64,000 nt of DNA from Marinisporobacter balticus (GCF_004345705.1 NZ_SLWV01000019.1:1-64000); one strand, 5' to 3'. Counted from the stretch's first letter, positions 1 to 9,587 are shown. A program made the numbers and translations. Notes: generated from the letters alone by a model not told the origin.

Positions 1-140
1 GAAATATGCACATTTGTATATCCTCTGTAATGAAGAAGTATCACCTGATATCTGATATGCATACGCTTATTATTAGTCGTTCGTAATAGCTTTTTCAAAA
101 CATTAATTTCTACTTGTTCATTATGATTTTCAGTATACAT
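1..140 (-). CDS. IS630-type transposase, N-terminal part, cut by the window edge
   Basis: Reading leftwards from ATG at 140, the frame stays open for 46 codons to the window edge. It gives a helix-turn-helix-like start (motif MHIRYQVILLHYRGYTN) of the kind seen at the N-terminus of IS630/Tc1-type transposases, where this segment binds the element ends. A GGGGAGGG ribosome site lies 7-14 bases upstream. The DDE catalytic part would lie outside the window, so family and integrity cannot be confirmed. Confidence 0.5.
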   Translation of the reverse strand, partial: MYTENHNEQVEINVLKKLLRTTNNKRMHIRYQVILLHYRGYTNVHI

Positions 141-595
141 GCACAATCCCTCCCCTCATAGATTATGTTTACATAATATCATCAAAGAGGCGGAATATTT
201 GATTGTAATTTTTCCCAGTGTTAAATCATTAATACGTTATATATAGTGAAGGATTTTTTTAATTTTATAAAAATAATCAAGGCAAGATTTGCTATTTATC
301 AGCAGAGCGTGCCTTGTTTCGTATTTTACGCTATTTGTTCCATCGCTTACTATAAGAATAGCATTCAGTAACGATTATGTTGGTGTAAATTGGAGAAGAA
401 AATCAAGATTACTCTATTATATTTATTGTAATTGTAAGTTGTTGTAAGATGGCAAAGATTTTTATTTAGCCTTATGTTATAATAATTTAAGGGTAATTTA
501 TTGAAAATACACTGATTTATACCCTAAATTTATTTTTCTTTAAAATTGTTGAATAAATTTTATTGAAGAAAGAACTGAGTTAAAATTTATAAAGT
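141..595. other. non-coding spacer with one imperfect hairpin
   Basis: A+T-rich spacer between the leftward transposase start and the rightward helicase. It holds a hairpin with arms CAAGGCA (278-284) and TGCCTTG (310-316) followed by a weak T-run, possibly a terminator for something lost. No open frame of note was seen. Confidence 0.4.
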
Positions 596-607
596 TTGGA
601 GTTAAAT

Positions 608-3600
608 ATGTCATTACAAGAGATAAATAAATCAGCCATAGCGAAAAAAATAATTGAATTTTGGTATATTATTGAATTTTTAAGTCAAGATCCATTTCCT
701 AAAAAATCAAAAATGCAAGAAAAAAATGCTCACTTAGCAATGCTAATGGCTAAAAATCTTCCAATGCCAAAAGGAAAAAGCAAACCAAAGAAATTTATGG
801 TATTTAATAAGCTATGTACAAATGAAGAGATACTAAAAATAATTCAAAATCACAATGAAATATATAATAAACACCAGTATTGTAGTGAATTCATTCATAT
901 TTGTTATGGGAAGATAGGGAAGGAAGAAATAGTTCAACGTTTATTTGAGGTGTTAGAAATTGAAGATACAAGACCAGAAGAAGACAAAGGGAAATTGTGT
1001 CTATTTGCTCTGAAGATTGATAAGAATGGATTTTATATAGAGGATAGCTTAAGAATTTCACCGATGCTATGGGGAGTATATCGGTGTTGCATAGATAAAA
1101 ACAGTAAAGATCATGGAATCACTATTAAAAATTATTATGATGATGTGAGGAAGATTGAATCAATCATTGAAATGGAAACAGAACTTACAAATAAGACGTT
1201 AAATAAGTTATATCAACATATAATTTCCCAATATGCCAAAAAAGTATTCAAGGAAACTACGTGTTTATTGGAAGAGGGAATACTTACATATTCACGATAT
1301 GACTCTGAAAAAACTCAAAATAGGGAAGAAGGAAAGAGTTTAGATTTGAGTGAGTTGCTAAATGGATTTTATACTGATGACTTGCATATGATAAGTCATT
1401 CAATCAATGATAAGCACGATTCCAAAAGTATGCATGCTGATATAATTGATTATGTAACAGCTTTATATATGAAAAAAAACAAAATAAAAGATCACAAAAA
1501 AGAAAGAATTGATATTAGAGCTAATAAAGATTACATAAGTAGAATACTTAGAATTAAAGAATCACCACTAGGAAAGTGGCCATCAAAATATAGTCCTGCA
1601 TTAATGCAGCAGATAGCAATCAACTTTGGTATGTTTAATTTTGAAGGTGTAGGTAATATATTCTCTGTAAATGGACCACCTGGCACAGGTAAGACGACAC
1701 TTTTAAAAGAAATTATTACTCATAATATAGTTGAACGTGCTACTTTACTAACAAAATATGAGAATCCTGATGATGCATTCATAAAGAACAATTATTCGGA
1801 CGGCACATTAAGGTTAAATGGATATGATGAGTATTATCCTTATTTCTATTCATTTAAGGAGGATAAACTTGCTGACTATGGGATGTTGGTTGCATCTAAT
1901 AATAATGCTGCTGTGGAGAATATAAGCAAAGAATTACCTGATGCAAAATCACTTAGAGTGAACATGTATTCAGATAAACTTCTTACTGAAAATGATAGAC
2001 AGCTTGATGAGGTTGCATCAATGTTTGATGTCTTAAAAGCTCTTGAACAAGAAGAATTCTTTATTAAATTAGAAAAAGAAGAATATGGTAATGTGAGAGC
2101 TGTTTATGAAAAGAAAAATGATATTTACTTTTCATGGCTTGCTCATAAACTAATTTCAAGTGAAAGCGATACAGAGACTGAGATTAATGCATGGGGACTT
2201 ATTTCAGCCCCAATGGGCAAATCTTCTAATGTAGGGCGTTATTGCTATAATGTATTGAATAACATAATTAAAAGTTTTTATAACAATAATGATAAAATGA
2301 AAGAGCGTAGAAACAAATATAAAGAAGCAAGAATAAATTTCATTAACCAATTAAACATTGTTAAGGATATTGAAGATAAATTATTCAATGATTCTAATTT
2401 GAAATCTAGTCATTTTTTAGCTATTAAAAAGTTTCAGGATGAAATTTCAAGTTATGAATTTAAAATAGCTAAATTGGAAGAAATAATAACCGTATATAAT
2501 AAAGACATTAATAAAATACAACAAGATATAAGTCAAAAAGAAAAGGAATATATAGAAATTGAAAAAGATCTAACTAATAAAAATGATGAGTATTCAGATA
2601 TTAATAACAGATTAGAAGATATAGATAATGAAATATCTAAAACTCAATTTAGTATAATAGAACTAGAGGATGCTAGAAAGTTTTATGAAATAATATTGCA
2701 TAGATGGATAAAGACTGAGCGTTTATTATTGATTAAGGAAATGAAAGCTAAAAAGAATCAAATGATTGAAGTGTATAATTCCAATGAAAAAAAGAAAATA
2801 TCAGTTGTTGAAAATATAGAATCTATAAAAAAAAGTAAGTGTATTATAGAAGAAGAAATATCAAAACTCAAGCAAATTCTTTCACAAATGAGAGATAAAC
2901 AAAATAATATCTTGGAAGAAAAAAATAACTGTATGAAAGCTATACAAGACCTGACCCAAAAAATCAGCTTAGCAAATTCAGAATTCATGATGAAACTCGA
3001 AAAGATGAAGAAAGATCGTGTAATACTTGATGATGACTTTTGGAAAGAGTACTTTAGTGATGTAGAATCTGTTAGTACAAAGGCTCAGATATCAAATCCT
3101 TGGACTACTGATAAGTATAATCGAGAAAAAGAAAAATTATTTCATTCAGCTATTAAACTTCATAAAGAATTTATTTTATCCTCAAAGTCATGTAGAGACA
3201 ACTTCATAAATCTCAGTATGATGTGGAAAAATCGTGAGAATAGCAATAATGAATTATGTAATTTCAGTATTAGGGATAAAGATAGAGCTTTCCCTCACTT
3301 ACTTAATACTCTCTTTTTATTAACACCAGTAATTTCAACTACTTTTGCATCAGTTGGACGATTTCTTAAACACATTAAAGAAAAAGAAAGTATTGGACTA
3401 TTAATAGTTGATGAAGCAGGTCAAGCTGGACCACATATTGCTCTTGGTGCACTATGGAGGTGTAAAAAAGCAATAATAGTAGGCGATCCTAAGCAGGTTG
3501 AGCCAGTTGTGACAAATGAGGCTGATGCCATTAAAAGGGCATTCTCTGATCAATTATTAAAACCTTACATGGATAAAACTATTTCTGTTCAATCCTTTGC

Positions 3601-4264
3601 TGATAGCATAAATAAGTATGGTTCTTATATAAAAAATTCAGCCAATTTAGATTCTCATTCAGAATGGGTTGGATGTCCACTTGTTGTACATAGAAGATGT
3701 ATCGAACCAATGTTTAGTATTTCAAATATCATTTCGTACGGTGGAACAATGAAATACCAAACAGCAGCACCTGACATATCATTAATTGATAAATTTATAT
3801 TAGATAAATCTTGTTGGTTGGATATTAAGGGCAGTGAAATTGGTAATAGAAATCATTTTGTCAATGAACAAGGAAAAGAAACAATGAAAATGATAGTAGA
3901 TAGCTTTCAGAAATATAATGGTTATCCTAACTTATATGTAATATCTCCTTTTACTACAGTTATTACTGAATTGAAAAAGATGATTCTTGGATATGACAAA
4001 TTAATTGAAGAATATGGTGAGACTGTTGAACAATGGTGTGAGAATTGTTGTGGTACAGTTCATAAATTTCAAGGAAAAGAAGCTAATGAAGTTATATTTT
4101 TACTTGGTTGCGATAATAAAGCGATTGGTGCAGTTAAATGGGTTAAACCAAATATTTTAAACGTTGCTGTAACAAGAGCTAAGTATAGATTATATATCAT
4201 AGGTGATTCTAAGTTATGGAGTAAGTCTGAGATATTTAAAACAGCATATCAATTAATGCAATAG
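608..4264 (+). CDS. large SF1 (Upf1-like) helicase with central coiled coil
   Basis: A protein of about 1218 residues. The ATG at 608 is chosen because GGAG ends 6 bases before it; the frame is open from a TTG at 596 whose downstream bases are that ribosome site. Walker A (GPPGTGKT) is at about residues 356-363, followed by a long Lys/Glu-rich, probable coiled-coil insertion (about 560-830). The DEAG Walker B (D935), VGDPKQ, and a C-terminal AVTRAKYRLYIIG motif are typical of SF1 Upf1-like (AAA_11/AAA_12) helicases. The N-terminal 350 residues match nothing I recognise. Its product should unwind or translocate on nucleic acid using ATP. It sits just upstream of a DNA methyltransferase/nuclease operon, and helicases of this type are frequent in phage-defence islands. 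That role is inferred from context; the spacer contains its own terminator and promoter, so it is not obviously co-transcribed. Confidence 0.85.
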   Translation: MSLQEINKSAIAKKIIEFWYIIEFLSQDPFPKKSKMQEKNAHLAMLMAKNLPMPKGKSKPKKFMVFNKLCTNEEILKIIQNHNEIYNKHQYCSEFIHICYGKIGKEEIVQRLFEVLEIEDTRPEEDKGKLCLFALKIDKNGFYIEDSLRISPMLWGVYRCCIDKNSKDHGITIKNYYDDVRKIESIIEMETELTNKTLNKLYQHIISQYAKKVFKETTCLLEEGILTYSRYDSEKTQNREEGKSLDLSELLNGFYTDDLHMISHSINDKHDSKSMHADIIDYVTALYMKKNKIKDHKKERIDIRANKDYISRILRIKESPLGKWPSKYSPALMQQIAINFGMFNFEGVGNIFSVNGPPGTGKTTLLKEIITHNIVERATLLTKYENPDDAFIKNNYSDGTLRLNGYDEYYPYFYSFKEDKLADYGMLVASNNNAAVENISKELPDAKSLRVNMYSDKLLTENDRQLDEVASMFDVLKALEQEEFFIKLEKEEYGNVRAVYEKKNDIYFSWLAHKLISSESDTETEINAWGLISAPMGKSSNVGRYCYNVLNNIIKSFYNNNDKMKERRNKYKEARINFINQLNIVKDIEDKLFNDSNLKSSHFLAIKKFQDEISSYEFKIAKLEEIITVYNKDINKIQQDISQKEKEYIEIEKDLTNKNDEYSDINNRLEDIDNEISKTQFSIIELEDARKFYEIILHRWIKTERLLLIKEMKAKKNQMIEVYNSNEKKKISVVENIESIKKSKCIIEEEISKLKQILSQMRDKQNNILEEKNNCMKAIQDLTQKISLANSEFMMKLEKMKKDRVILDDDFWKEYFSDVESVSTKAQISNPWTTDKYNREKEKLFHSAIKLHKEFILSSKSCRDNFINLSMMWKNRENSNNELCNFSIRDKDRAFPHLLNTLFLLTPVISTTFASVGRFLKHIKEKESIGLLIVDEAGQAGPHIALGALWRCKKAIIVGDPKQVEPVVTNEADAIKRAFSDQLLKPYMDKTISVQSFADSINKYGSYIKNSANLDSHSEWVGCPLVVHRRCIEPMFSISNIISYGGTMKYQTAAPDISLIDKFILDKSCWLDIKGSEIGNRNHFVNEQGKETMKMIVDSFQKYNGYPNLYVISPFTTVITELKKMILGYDKLIEEYGETVEQWCENCCGTVHKFQGKEANEVIFLLGCDNKAIGAVKWVKPNILNVAVTRAKYRLYIIGDSKLWSKSEIFKTAYQLMQ

Positions 4265-4499
4265 TTTGAGATTGTAGATAAGAACAGCATTAATATGGAA
4301 AAGTGAAATGATATTTTTGTCCTAACTTGACACCATCATATACAAAAAAGACTAATCGTATTTGCCCATATACCACTTAAAACCAAGCTTTTCATGTTTA
4401 ATACGGATATTGCTAATTATCGTAATAAGGAACTGAAAGGTGAAATCATCGTAAGGCTAGGCTTTTGGATGTGAAATGTAGGGATATAAGTCGAATAAT

Positions 4500-4528
4500 A
4501 AAATCCACTTACACTAGTAGGTGGATTT
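4500..4528 (+). terminator. terminator-like hairpin after the helicase gene
   Basis: Arms AAATCCAC and GTGGATTT enclose a 12-base loop (about 4501-4528), followed by a T-poor tail. It separates the helicase from the downstream operon. The 235 bases before it (4265-4499) show no convincing gene. Confidence 0.5.
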
Positions 4529-4546
4529 GCATTTCAAGAATCAGAG

Positions 4547-4575
4547 TTGACATTATTCGCGATTGCGAATATAAT
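4547..4575 (+). promoter_or_regulatory. consensus promoter with embedded operator for the R-M operon
   Basis: TTGACA (4547-4552), a 17-base spacer and TATAAT (4570-4575) form a perfect sigma-A-type promoter. The spacer holds a perfect dyad, TATTCGC-GATT-GCGAATA (4554-4571), overlapping the -10 box. A protein bound there would block RNA polymerase. The first gene downstream encodes a small DNA-binding protein, so autoregulation is the likely purpose (inference). Confidence 0.75.
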
Positions 4576-4606
4576 AATTTAAGAGTTTTGTGTAGAGGTG
4601 ATATAG

Positions 4607-4783
4607 ATGGATTATATTTCGGTTAAGGATATAGCTAAAAAGTGGCATATTTCTAAAAGGCGTGTTCAAATATTATGTAGTGAAGGTAGAGTACAAGGTG
4701 CTTTAAGAATTGGTAATTTATGGGCCATACCTAGTGATGCAGAAAAGCCTATTGATTTGAGAACAAAATCAAAAGATACATAA
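4607..4783 (+). CDS. 58-residue helix-turn-helix DNA-binding protein, probable operon controller
   Basis: ATG at 4607 follows GAGGTGATAT. The product begins MDYISVKDIAKKWHISKRR and later has RIGNLWAIPSDA, the pattern of MerR/excisionase-like winged helix-turn-helix proteins (HTH_17). It lies 31 bases after a strong promoter that carries a dyad operator, and 21 bases before the first methyltransferase. In restriction-modification loci, small regulators in this position delay nuclease expression until DNA is methylated; I infer that role here. An excisionase-like role is the alternative. It is too short for most gene callers. Confidence 0.7.
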   Translation: MDYISVKDIAKKWHISKRRVQILCSEGRVQGALRIGNLWAIPSDAEKPIDLRTKSKDT

Positions 4784-4804
4784 TATATAGACAGGAGATT
4801 TTGT

Positions 4805-5902
4805 ATGAGCGATAAATATAATTTAATAGATTTATTTTGTGGTTGTGGGGGATTTTCAAAGGGTTTTGAACAAGCAGGATTTAACATTAAACTTGGATTA
4901 GACTCGTGGAAAGATGCCACAAAAACATATGAATATAATTTTCCGGATTCCATAGTTGTAAATGATGATATCACAAATATTACAGGGAAATCATTGCTTG
5001 ATTTAATGGATTTGAATAATGATAGTATTGATGTTATTATTGGAGGCCCTCCATGCCAGGGGTTCTCGGTTTCAGGTAAAAGATTGATTGATGACCCAAG
5101 AAATACATTATATAAATCTTTTGTTAGAATAGTAAATGATATAAAACCTAAAATTTTTGTAATGGAAAATGTGCCTGGTTTAATAAGATTATTTAATGGA
5201 AAAGCAAAAGATGAAATAATGGAAGATTTCAGAAACATTGGATATAATGTTCAAGTTAAAATGTTATCTGCAGACGAGTATGGTGTGCCACAGAAAAGAA
5301 AACGAGTTTTTTTTGTTGGGGTTGATGAAAATCAAATTATAAATTCGGATAAATTTAGTTTTCCAGAACTAACTCATGGTGTAGATAAAGATTTATTGCC
5401 ATTTGTAAACTGTAAGGATGCTATATCAGATTTGGATTATATAAGTGATGAAGTACCACTTGGAGATGGTGTGCATTATTCTACAAATGCTAATACAATC
5501 TATCAAAAAAAAATGAGAGATGATTCAGATATGTTATTTAATCATGTAACAGCAGTTCACAAAGCGGAAACAAAACGAATTATAAGCCTCGTACCTGATG
5601 GAGGAAATTATAAGGATTTACCAGAACATTTGAAAGATACACGAAAAGTAAATATTGCTTGGACACGAATGAATAGTAGCAAACCAAGCTTTACTATTGA
5701 TACTGGTCATAATCATCATTTTCATTACAGAGCAAATAGAGTTCCAACAGCAAGAGAGTCTGCAAGAATTCAATCCTTTCCAGATAAATTTAGATTTATA
5801 GGGACAAAAACAAGTCAGTTAAAGCAGGTTGGGAATGCTGTACCGCCAATGCTTGCAGAAGTAATTGCAACAAAAGTAGTTGAATTGATGAAAAGGGGAT
5901 AA
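4805..5902 (+). CDS. DNA (cytosine-5) methyltransferase, first of the pair
   Basis: A 365-residue C5-cytosine methyltransferase of the Dcm family, which moves a methyl group from S-adenosylmethionine to cytosine. Motif I (LFCGCGGFSKGF) is near residues 9-20, motif IV GGPPCQGFS has catalytic Cys84, motif VI is MENVPG near 120, motif VIII is near QKRKRVFFVG, and the C-terminal QVGNAVPP is motif X. All key residues are present and the length is normal. A GGAG site precedes the ATG. It is followed after 4 bases by the NOV_C gene and then a second m5C methyltransferase; two such enzymes usually mean each modifies one strand of an asymmetric site. Target sequence unknown. Confidence 0.95.
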   Translation: MSDKYNLIDLFCGCGGFSKGFEQAGFNIKLGLDSWKDATKTYEYNFPDSIVVNDDITNITGKSLLDLMDLNNDSIDVIIGGPPCQGFSVSGKRLIDDPRNTLYKSFVRIVNDIKPKIFVMENVPGLIRLFNGKAKDEIMEDFRNIGYNVQVKMLSADEYGVPQKRKRVFFVGVDENQIINSDKFSFPELTHGVDKDLLPFVNCKDAISDLDYISDEVPLGDGVHYSTNANTIYQKKMRDDSDMLFNHVTAVHKAETKRIISLVPDGGNYKDLPEHLKDTRKVNIAWTRMNSSKPSFTIDTGHNHHFHYRANRVPTARESARIQSFPDKFRFIGTKTSQLKQVGNAVPPMLAEVIATKVVELMKRG

Positions 5903-5906
5903 AATA

Positions 5907-7310
5907 ATGTATAATCATTTCAATCAATATAGGTGTACTATAATTAGAGGGAAGTCTAAGGGCGAAATGGATAATTTGTTGCCTGCATATGCTCAAATAA
6001 TTGACGAAATAACACCTGCAGATAAAGGAAGTTTTGAGAATTCATTTAATCGATTATTGAAAAGGTTCTTACCTAATGCATCTATTAAGACATTAGATAA
6101 TCATAGAACTGAAATTGCAGGAAAACTGTTCGGAATGTATTATATAGATGAAAATCAGAATGTATATACATCAGAAAGAACTCTTAAATTTTTAGAGGAC
6201 AATGATCAACCAGCATTTTTTAAAGATATGTGTTTTAAGATTCAGTATCCAAATGGAATGGATAAACCAGCTACTATACTTGAAAGAATTAACAATAACA
6301 TTTCGGTTAGACCATGTTCTTTAGTACTAAGTGTTTTATTAGAGGCGAAAGAAGTTGGGTTGGTATTAACTAAGAATGATATCGGTTATTATATATTAAA
6401 TTCATTAGATGCGTTGCAAGGTAAAGCTTTTCCAAATGAAATAGTAAATGTAATCGTCAACGATAGGAATGAAGGGATTATAAGAAAGATAAAAAATCCT
6501 GGTAAGGCGTCTTCTTATAATATGCAACATATAAATGAGCTTCTAAACTATCTTGAACTAGCAAATTTAATCCATATTGGAATGGAATATGAAGTATTAT
6601 TGAATGAAAATGAGTTAAATGCTATAAATTATTTTGCAAAGCATTGGGATGAAAAATTAGAATTTGATGTATATTCATACGATTTATCTACAGTTGAAAA
6701 TAGGAAAAAAATTGGAACAGATTGGAGTTTTTATTTTTCAAAACTTGTAGATAGCAAAGAAATCTTCACGACAACTGCAAAATCATTAGGAATTCCAGAA
6801 GAAAAATTATCTAAAAAATTAGGTAGAACGGATTTAGTTGCGCTAGGTGATGAAGGTGAACTATTTGTTTATGAGTATGAAAAAGAACGTGTTAAATCAT
6901 ATAATCATCGATTAGCTTCAAAAGTACTTCACCTCGGTAAAACAAGAGGTTTAGGGTATGACATTCAATCGGTGATTGCCGAGGATGGTGATATATCAGA
7001 ATTTGTTAAGTATATAGAAGTTAAGTCCACTAAGCGAGTCACAGCCCCGAGCATAGAAGATGATAATTGGATTGATACAATAAACTTAACAAGGAATGAA
7101 TGGATAGCAGCTAATCAACATAGTAATTACTATTTTATTTATAGAGTATATTTTGTTAGAGGAACTGTTTTTATGTATGTAATAAAGAATGTAAAAGAAA
7201 AAGTCGATGACGGATTATTAAGAGTAATTCCAGTAGCATATAGGGCTGATTTTGGAAATTCGGCAATTGATATGGTTATTAAAGAAGCAAGGAGTGAATA
7301 TGGTGTATAA
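5907..7310 (+). CDS. DUF3883/NOV_C protein, probable restriction endonuclease
   Basis: A 467-residue protein with no close named relative that I recognise. The C-terminal 130 residues carry the DUF3883 (NOV_C) pattern: a GLGYDIQS segment near 349-355, a KYIEVKST segment near 370, then LTRNEW and a YRVYFV strand. The Asp...Glu-x-Lys arrangement resembles PD-(D/E)xK nucleases, and this domain is common in restriction and defence proteins. The N-terminus (IIRGKSKGEMDNLLPAYA) may bind DNA. It lies between two m5C methyltransferases, 4 bases after one and overlapping the next by 11 bases, so it is the best candidate for the cutting enzyme. Nuclease activity is inferred, not shown. Confidence 0.75.
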   Translation: MYNHFNQYRCTIIRGKSKGEMDNLLPAYAQIIDEITPADKGSFENSFNRLLKRFLPNASIKTLDNHRTEIAGKLFGMYYIDENQNVYTSERTLKFLEDNDQPAFFKDMCFKIQYPNGMDKPATILERINNNISVRPCSLVLSVLLEAKEVGLVLTKNDIGYYILNSLDALQGKAFPNEIVNVIVNDRNEGIIRKIKNPGKASSYNMQHINELLNYLELANLIHIGMEYEVLLNENELNAINYFAKHWDEKLEFDVYSYDLSTVENRKKIGTDWSFYFSKLVDSKEIFTTTAKSLGIPEEKLSKKLGRTDLVALGDEGELFVYEYEKERVKSYNHRLASKVLHLGKTRGLGYDIQSVIAEDGDISEFVKYIEVKSTKRVTAPSIEDDNWIDTINLTRNEWIAANQHSNYYFIYRVYFVRGTVFMYVIKNVKEKVDDGLLRVIPVAYRADFGNSAIDMVIKEARSEYGV

Positions 7311-8328
7311 AGTAGTTTCTGTATTTTCGGGCTGTGGTGGAGCTGATCTAGGACTGTTGGGTGGATTTGAGTTTAATAAAGAACAATATCAGCGATTACC
7401 ATATAATATAGTATATGCAACAGATATAAATGAAAAAGCTCTGAATACTTATAAAAAAAATTTTGATTGCCACAAAGTAGTTTGTGATGATATTCAAAAT
7501 ATTAATGCAAGTGAAATTCCTGACCATGATGTTTTAATGGGTGGTTTTCCGTGTCAATCATTTAGTACTGTGAATCCCAATAAGGATCCATTTGATGATA
7601 GAGCAAACTTATATAAAGAGATGATAAGAATTTTGAAAGCTAAAAGTCCAAAAGCATTTATAGCAGAAAATGTTAGGGGATTTATGACTCTGCATAAAGG
7701 TAAAATATTCAGTAGAGTGATTAAAGAGTTTGAATTAGCCGGATATAAAACTTATTCTATGCTAATGAATTCAGCCGACTATGGAATTCCGCAAAAGAGA
7801 CAAAGAGTTATTATCATCGGAATTAGAGATGATTTGAAAAAGGAATATATTTTCCCGAAAAAAACGACTGCCAATGAGTGGGTACCATTATCAGTTGCAG
7901 TAAAGAGCCTAGTTTCAGAAGATAATAAGTACTATTTTTCGAAGCGTGCAGTCGAAGGAATGAAAAAAGCAAAAAATAATATGAAAAGAGGATTATATCA
8001 AAATCTTAATGAACCATGCTTGACCATTACGAGTCATCTTGCGAAAGTTAGCTTAAACTCTAGAGATCCAGTTCTTTTGGTTGATCCAGAGAATGAATTA
8101 TACAGAAGATTTACCCCAAGAGAAGCTGCTAGAATTCAGTCATTTCCAGATGAATTTGTTTTTGCTGGTTCAGAAGGTGATGCATATAGGCAAATTGGTA
8201 ATGCAGTACCACCAGTACTAGCTTGGCATATCGCCAAATCGTTACTTGAAGTGCTGGATGCAGAAAAATCAGAGAATGGAGAAATAATATTTAACGATAT
8301 AGCTAATTTAAAATATCAATTAGCCTGA
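7300..8328 (+). CDS. DNA (cytosine-5) methyltransferase, second of the pair
   Basis: A 342-residue Dcm-family enzyme. The ATG at 7300 is chosen over the longer open frame because AAGGAG (7289-7294) precedes it and the homology starts at VVSVFSGCGGADLG (motif I). GGFPCQSFS has catalytic Cys85, AENVRG is motif VI, and the end has RQIGNAVPP. It overlaps the nuclease gene by 11 bases, implying coupled translation. It differs clearly from the first methyltransferase, so it is not a recent duplicate and probably methylates a different strand or site. Confidence 0.95.
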   Translation: MVYKVVSVFSGCGGADLGLLGGFEFNKEQYQRLPYNIVYATDINEKALNTYKKNFDCHKVVCDDIQNINASEIPDHDVLMGGFPCQSFSTVNPNKDPFDDRANLYKEMIRILKAKSPKAFIAENVRGFMTLHKGKIFSRVIKEFELAGYKTYSMLMNSADYGIPQKRQRVIIIGIRDDLKKEYIFPKKTTANEWVPLSVAVKSLVSEDNKYYFSKRAVEGMKKAKNNMKRGLYQNLNEPCLTITSHLAKVSLNSRDPVLLVDPENELYRRFTPREAARIQSFPDEFVFAGSEGDAYRQIGNAVPPVLAWHIAKSLLEVLDAEKSENGEIIFNDIANLKYQLA

Positions 8329-8390
8329 ATTATGATTAATGATTTAGGCTGAATCCAAAAAGAAAGTGTAAAGTAATAAAATATTTTCGG

Positions 8391-8620
8391 CATCCCCCTA
8401 TCTGTTTTCGGCTTATAGATAGGGGGATTTTTTTATACTTTTTTTCGTACACCCCCTATGATTTTTCGGCTTAATAGTGAGGGGAAAAATAATATTGAAA
8501 ATATTTCGCCCATCCCTCGTGATTTTTCGGCTTATAAGTGAGGGGCAAAAATTAAAATGAAAAATGTATAGACCAGACCCCTCAAAAAATCGGCTAATAA
8601 GTAGCGGGACAAAAAGGAGG
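8391..8620 (+). repeat. four tandem hairpin units, period about 60-64 bases
   Basis: Units begin near 8391, 8450, 8511 and 8575. Each has a C-run (CCCCTAT- or CCCCTC-like), a conserved loop TTTTTCGGCTTATAA, then a G-run (AGGGG). Unit 1 is a perfect 10-base-pair stem (CCCCCTATCT/AGATAGGGGG) followed by seven Ts, so it can terminate the methyltransferase operon. Later units have weaker stems but keep the loop. They end just before the RepA-like gene, which suggests iterons, a replication or transfer origin, or serial attenuators. Function unknown. Confidence 0.75.
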
Positions 8621-8627
8621 TAAACAA

Positions 8628-9584
8628 TTGGAACATGAAAATGAACTAAAACTCATCAACATGAGTGATGTTGAGGTAACAGAAGTGAAATGGTTATGGA
8701 AGCCCTACATTCCCATTGGGAAAATCACCATTATTCAAGGTGATCCAGGCGAGGGCAAGACCACCATGATTTTGGCAATAGCATCAGCAATGACGACTGG
8801 TGATGTATTGCCTTTAAGTAAGGAGGCGTTAGAATGTAGCAATGTTATTTATCAAACTGCAGAAGATGGCTTAAGTGACACCATTAAACCAAGATTATTG
8901 GCAGCAGGTGCTGACTGCACCAAAGTAATCGTTATTGATGAAAGTCATAAGGAGCTGACGCTATCAGATAAAAGAATTGAAGAAGCCATTATTGAGACGA
9001 ATGCACAGTTGCTAATCATTGATCCCCTACAAGCTTATTTAGGTTCTGGTGTAGATATGCATAGGGCAAATGAAATCAGACCAATTTTCAAAAATCTTTC
9101 TAACGTTGCAGAGAGGACAGGTTGTGCCATTGTCATTATTGGTCATATGAATAAAGCAGGTGGTACAAAAGGACTTTATCGTGGACTTGGTTCTATTGAT
9201 ATTACAGCTGCCGCTAGAAGTGTTTTGTTAGTAGGGCGCGTAAGAGCAGACCCATCTATTCGAGTAATGGCTCAGATCAAATCAAGTTTAGCACCTGAGG
9301 GTAAGAAAGTTGCTTTTAAGCTGGATGAAGAAAATGGCTTTGCGTGGATAGGAGAATATGACATTGAGCTGGATGAATTACTCGGAGCGGGTTCAACTGA
9401 AAGTGTTCTTAAGCGAGCAGAAAAGCTGATTAAAGAAGTTCTTGATGATGGTGCTAAAGCCAGTGACTATGTTGTTGAAAAGGCAAAAGAAAAGCAGATT
9501 TCTCAAAGAACGTTGAAAACAGCTAAAAAGAATCTTGAAGTGAAATCTATTAAAACAAAGGAAGGTTGGAAATGGCAGTTATAA
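8628..9584 (+). CDS. RepA-like AAA ATPase/helicase of mobile elements
   Basis: A 318-residue RecA-fold ATPase (AAA_25/RepA type). The TTG start at 8628 follows AAGGAGG by seven bases. Walker A is QGDPGEGKTT near residues 37-46, Walker B is LLIIDPLQAYLG, and IIGHMNKAGG is the sensor-like segment. The last 70 residues look like a winged helix region (ERAEKLIKEVLDD to the end), as in family members that unwind plasmid or element DNA. Its place just after the hairpin array suggests it acts there at replication initiation (inference). Confidence 0.85.
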   Translation: MEHENELKLINMSDVEVTEVKWLWKPYIPIGKITIIQGDPGEGKTTMILAIASAMTTGDVLPLSKEALECSNVIYQTAEDGLSDTIKPRLLAAGADCTKVIVIDESHKELTLSDKRIEEAIIETNAQLLIIDPLQAYLGSGVDMHRANEIRPIFKNLSNVAERTGCAIVIIGHMNKAGGTKGLYRGLGSIDITAAARSVLLVGRVRADPSIRVMAQIKSSLAPEGKKVAFKLDEENGFAWIGEYDIELDELLGAGSTESVLKRAEKLIKEVLDDGAKASDYVVEKAKEKQISQRTLKTAKKNLEVKSIKTKEGWKWQL

Positions 9585-9587
9585 AAT

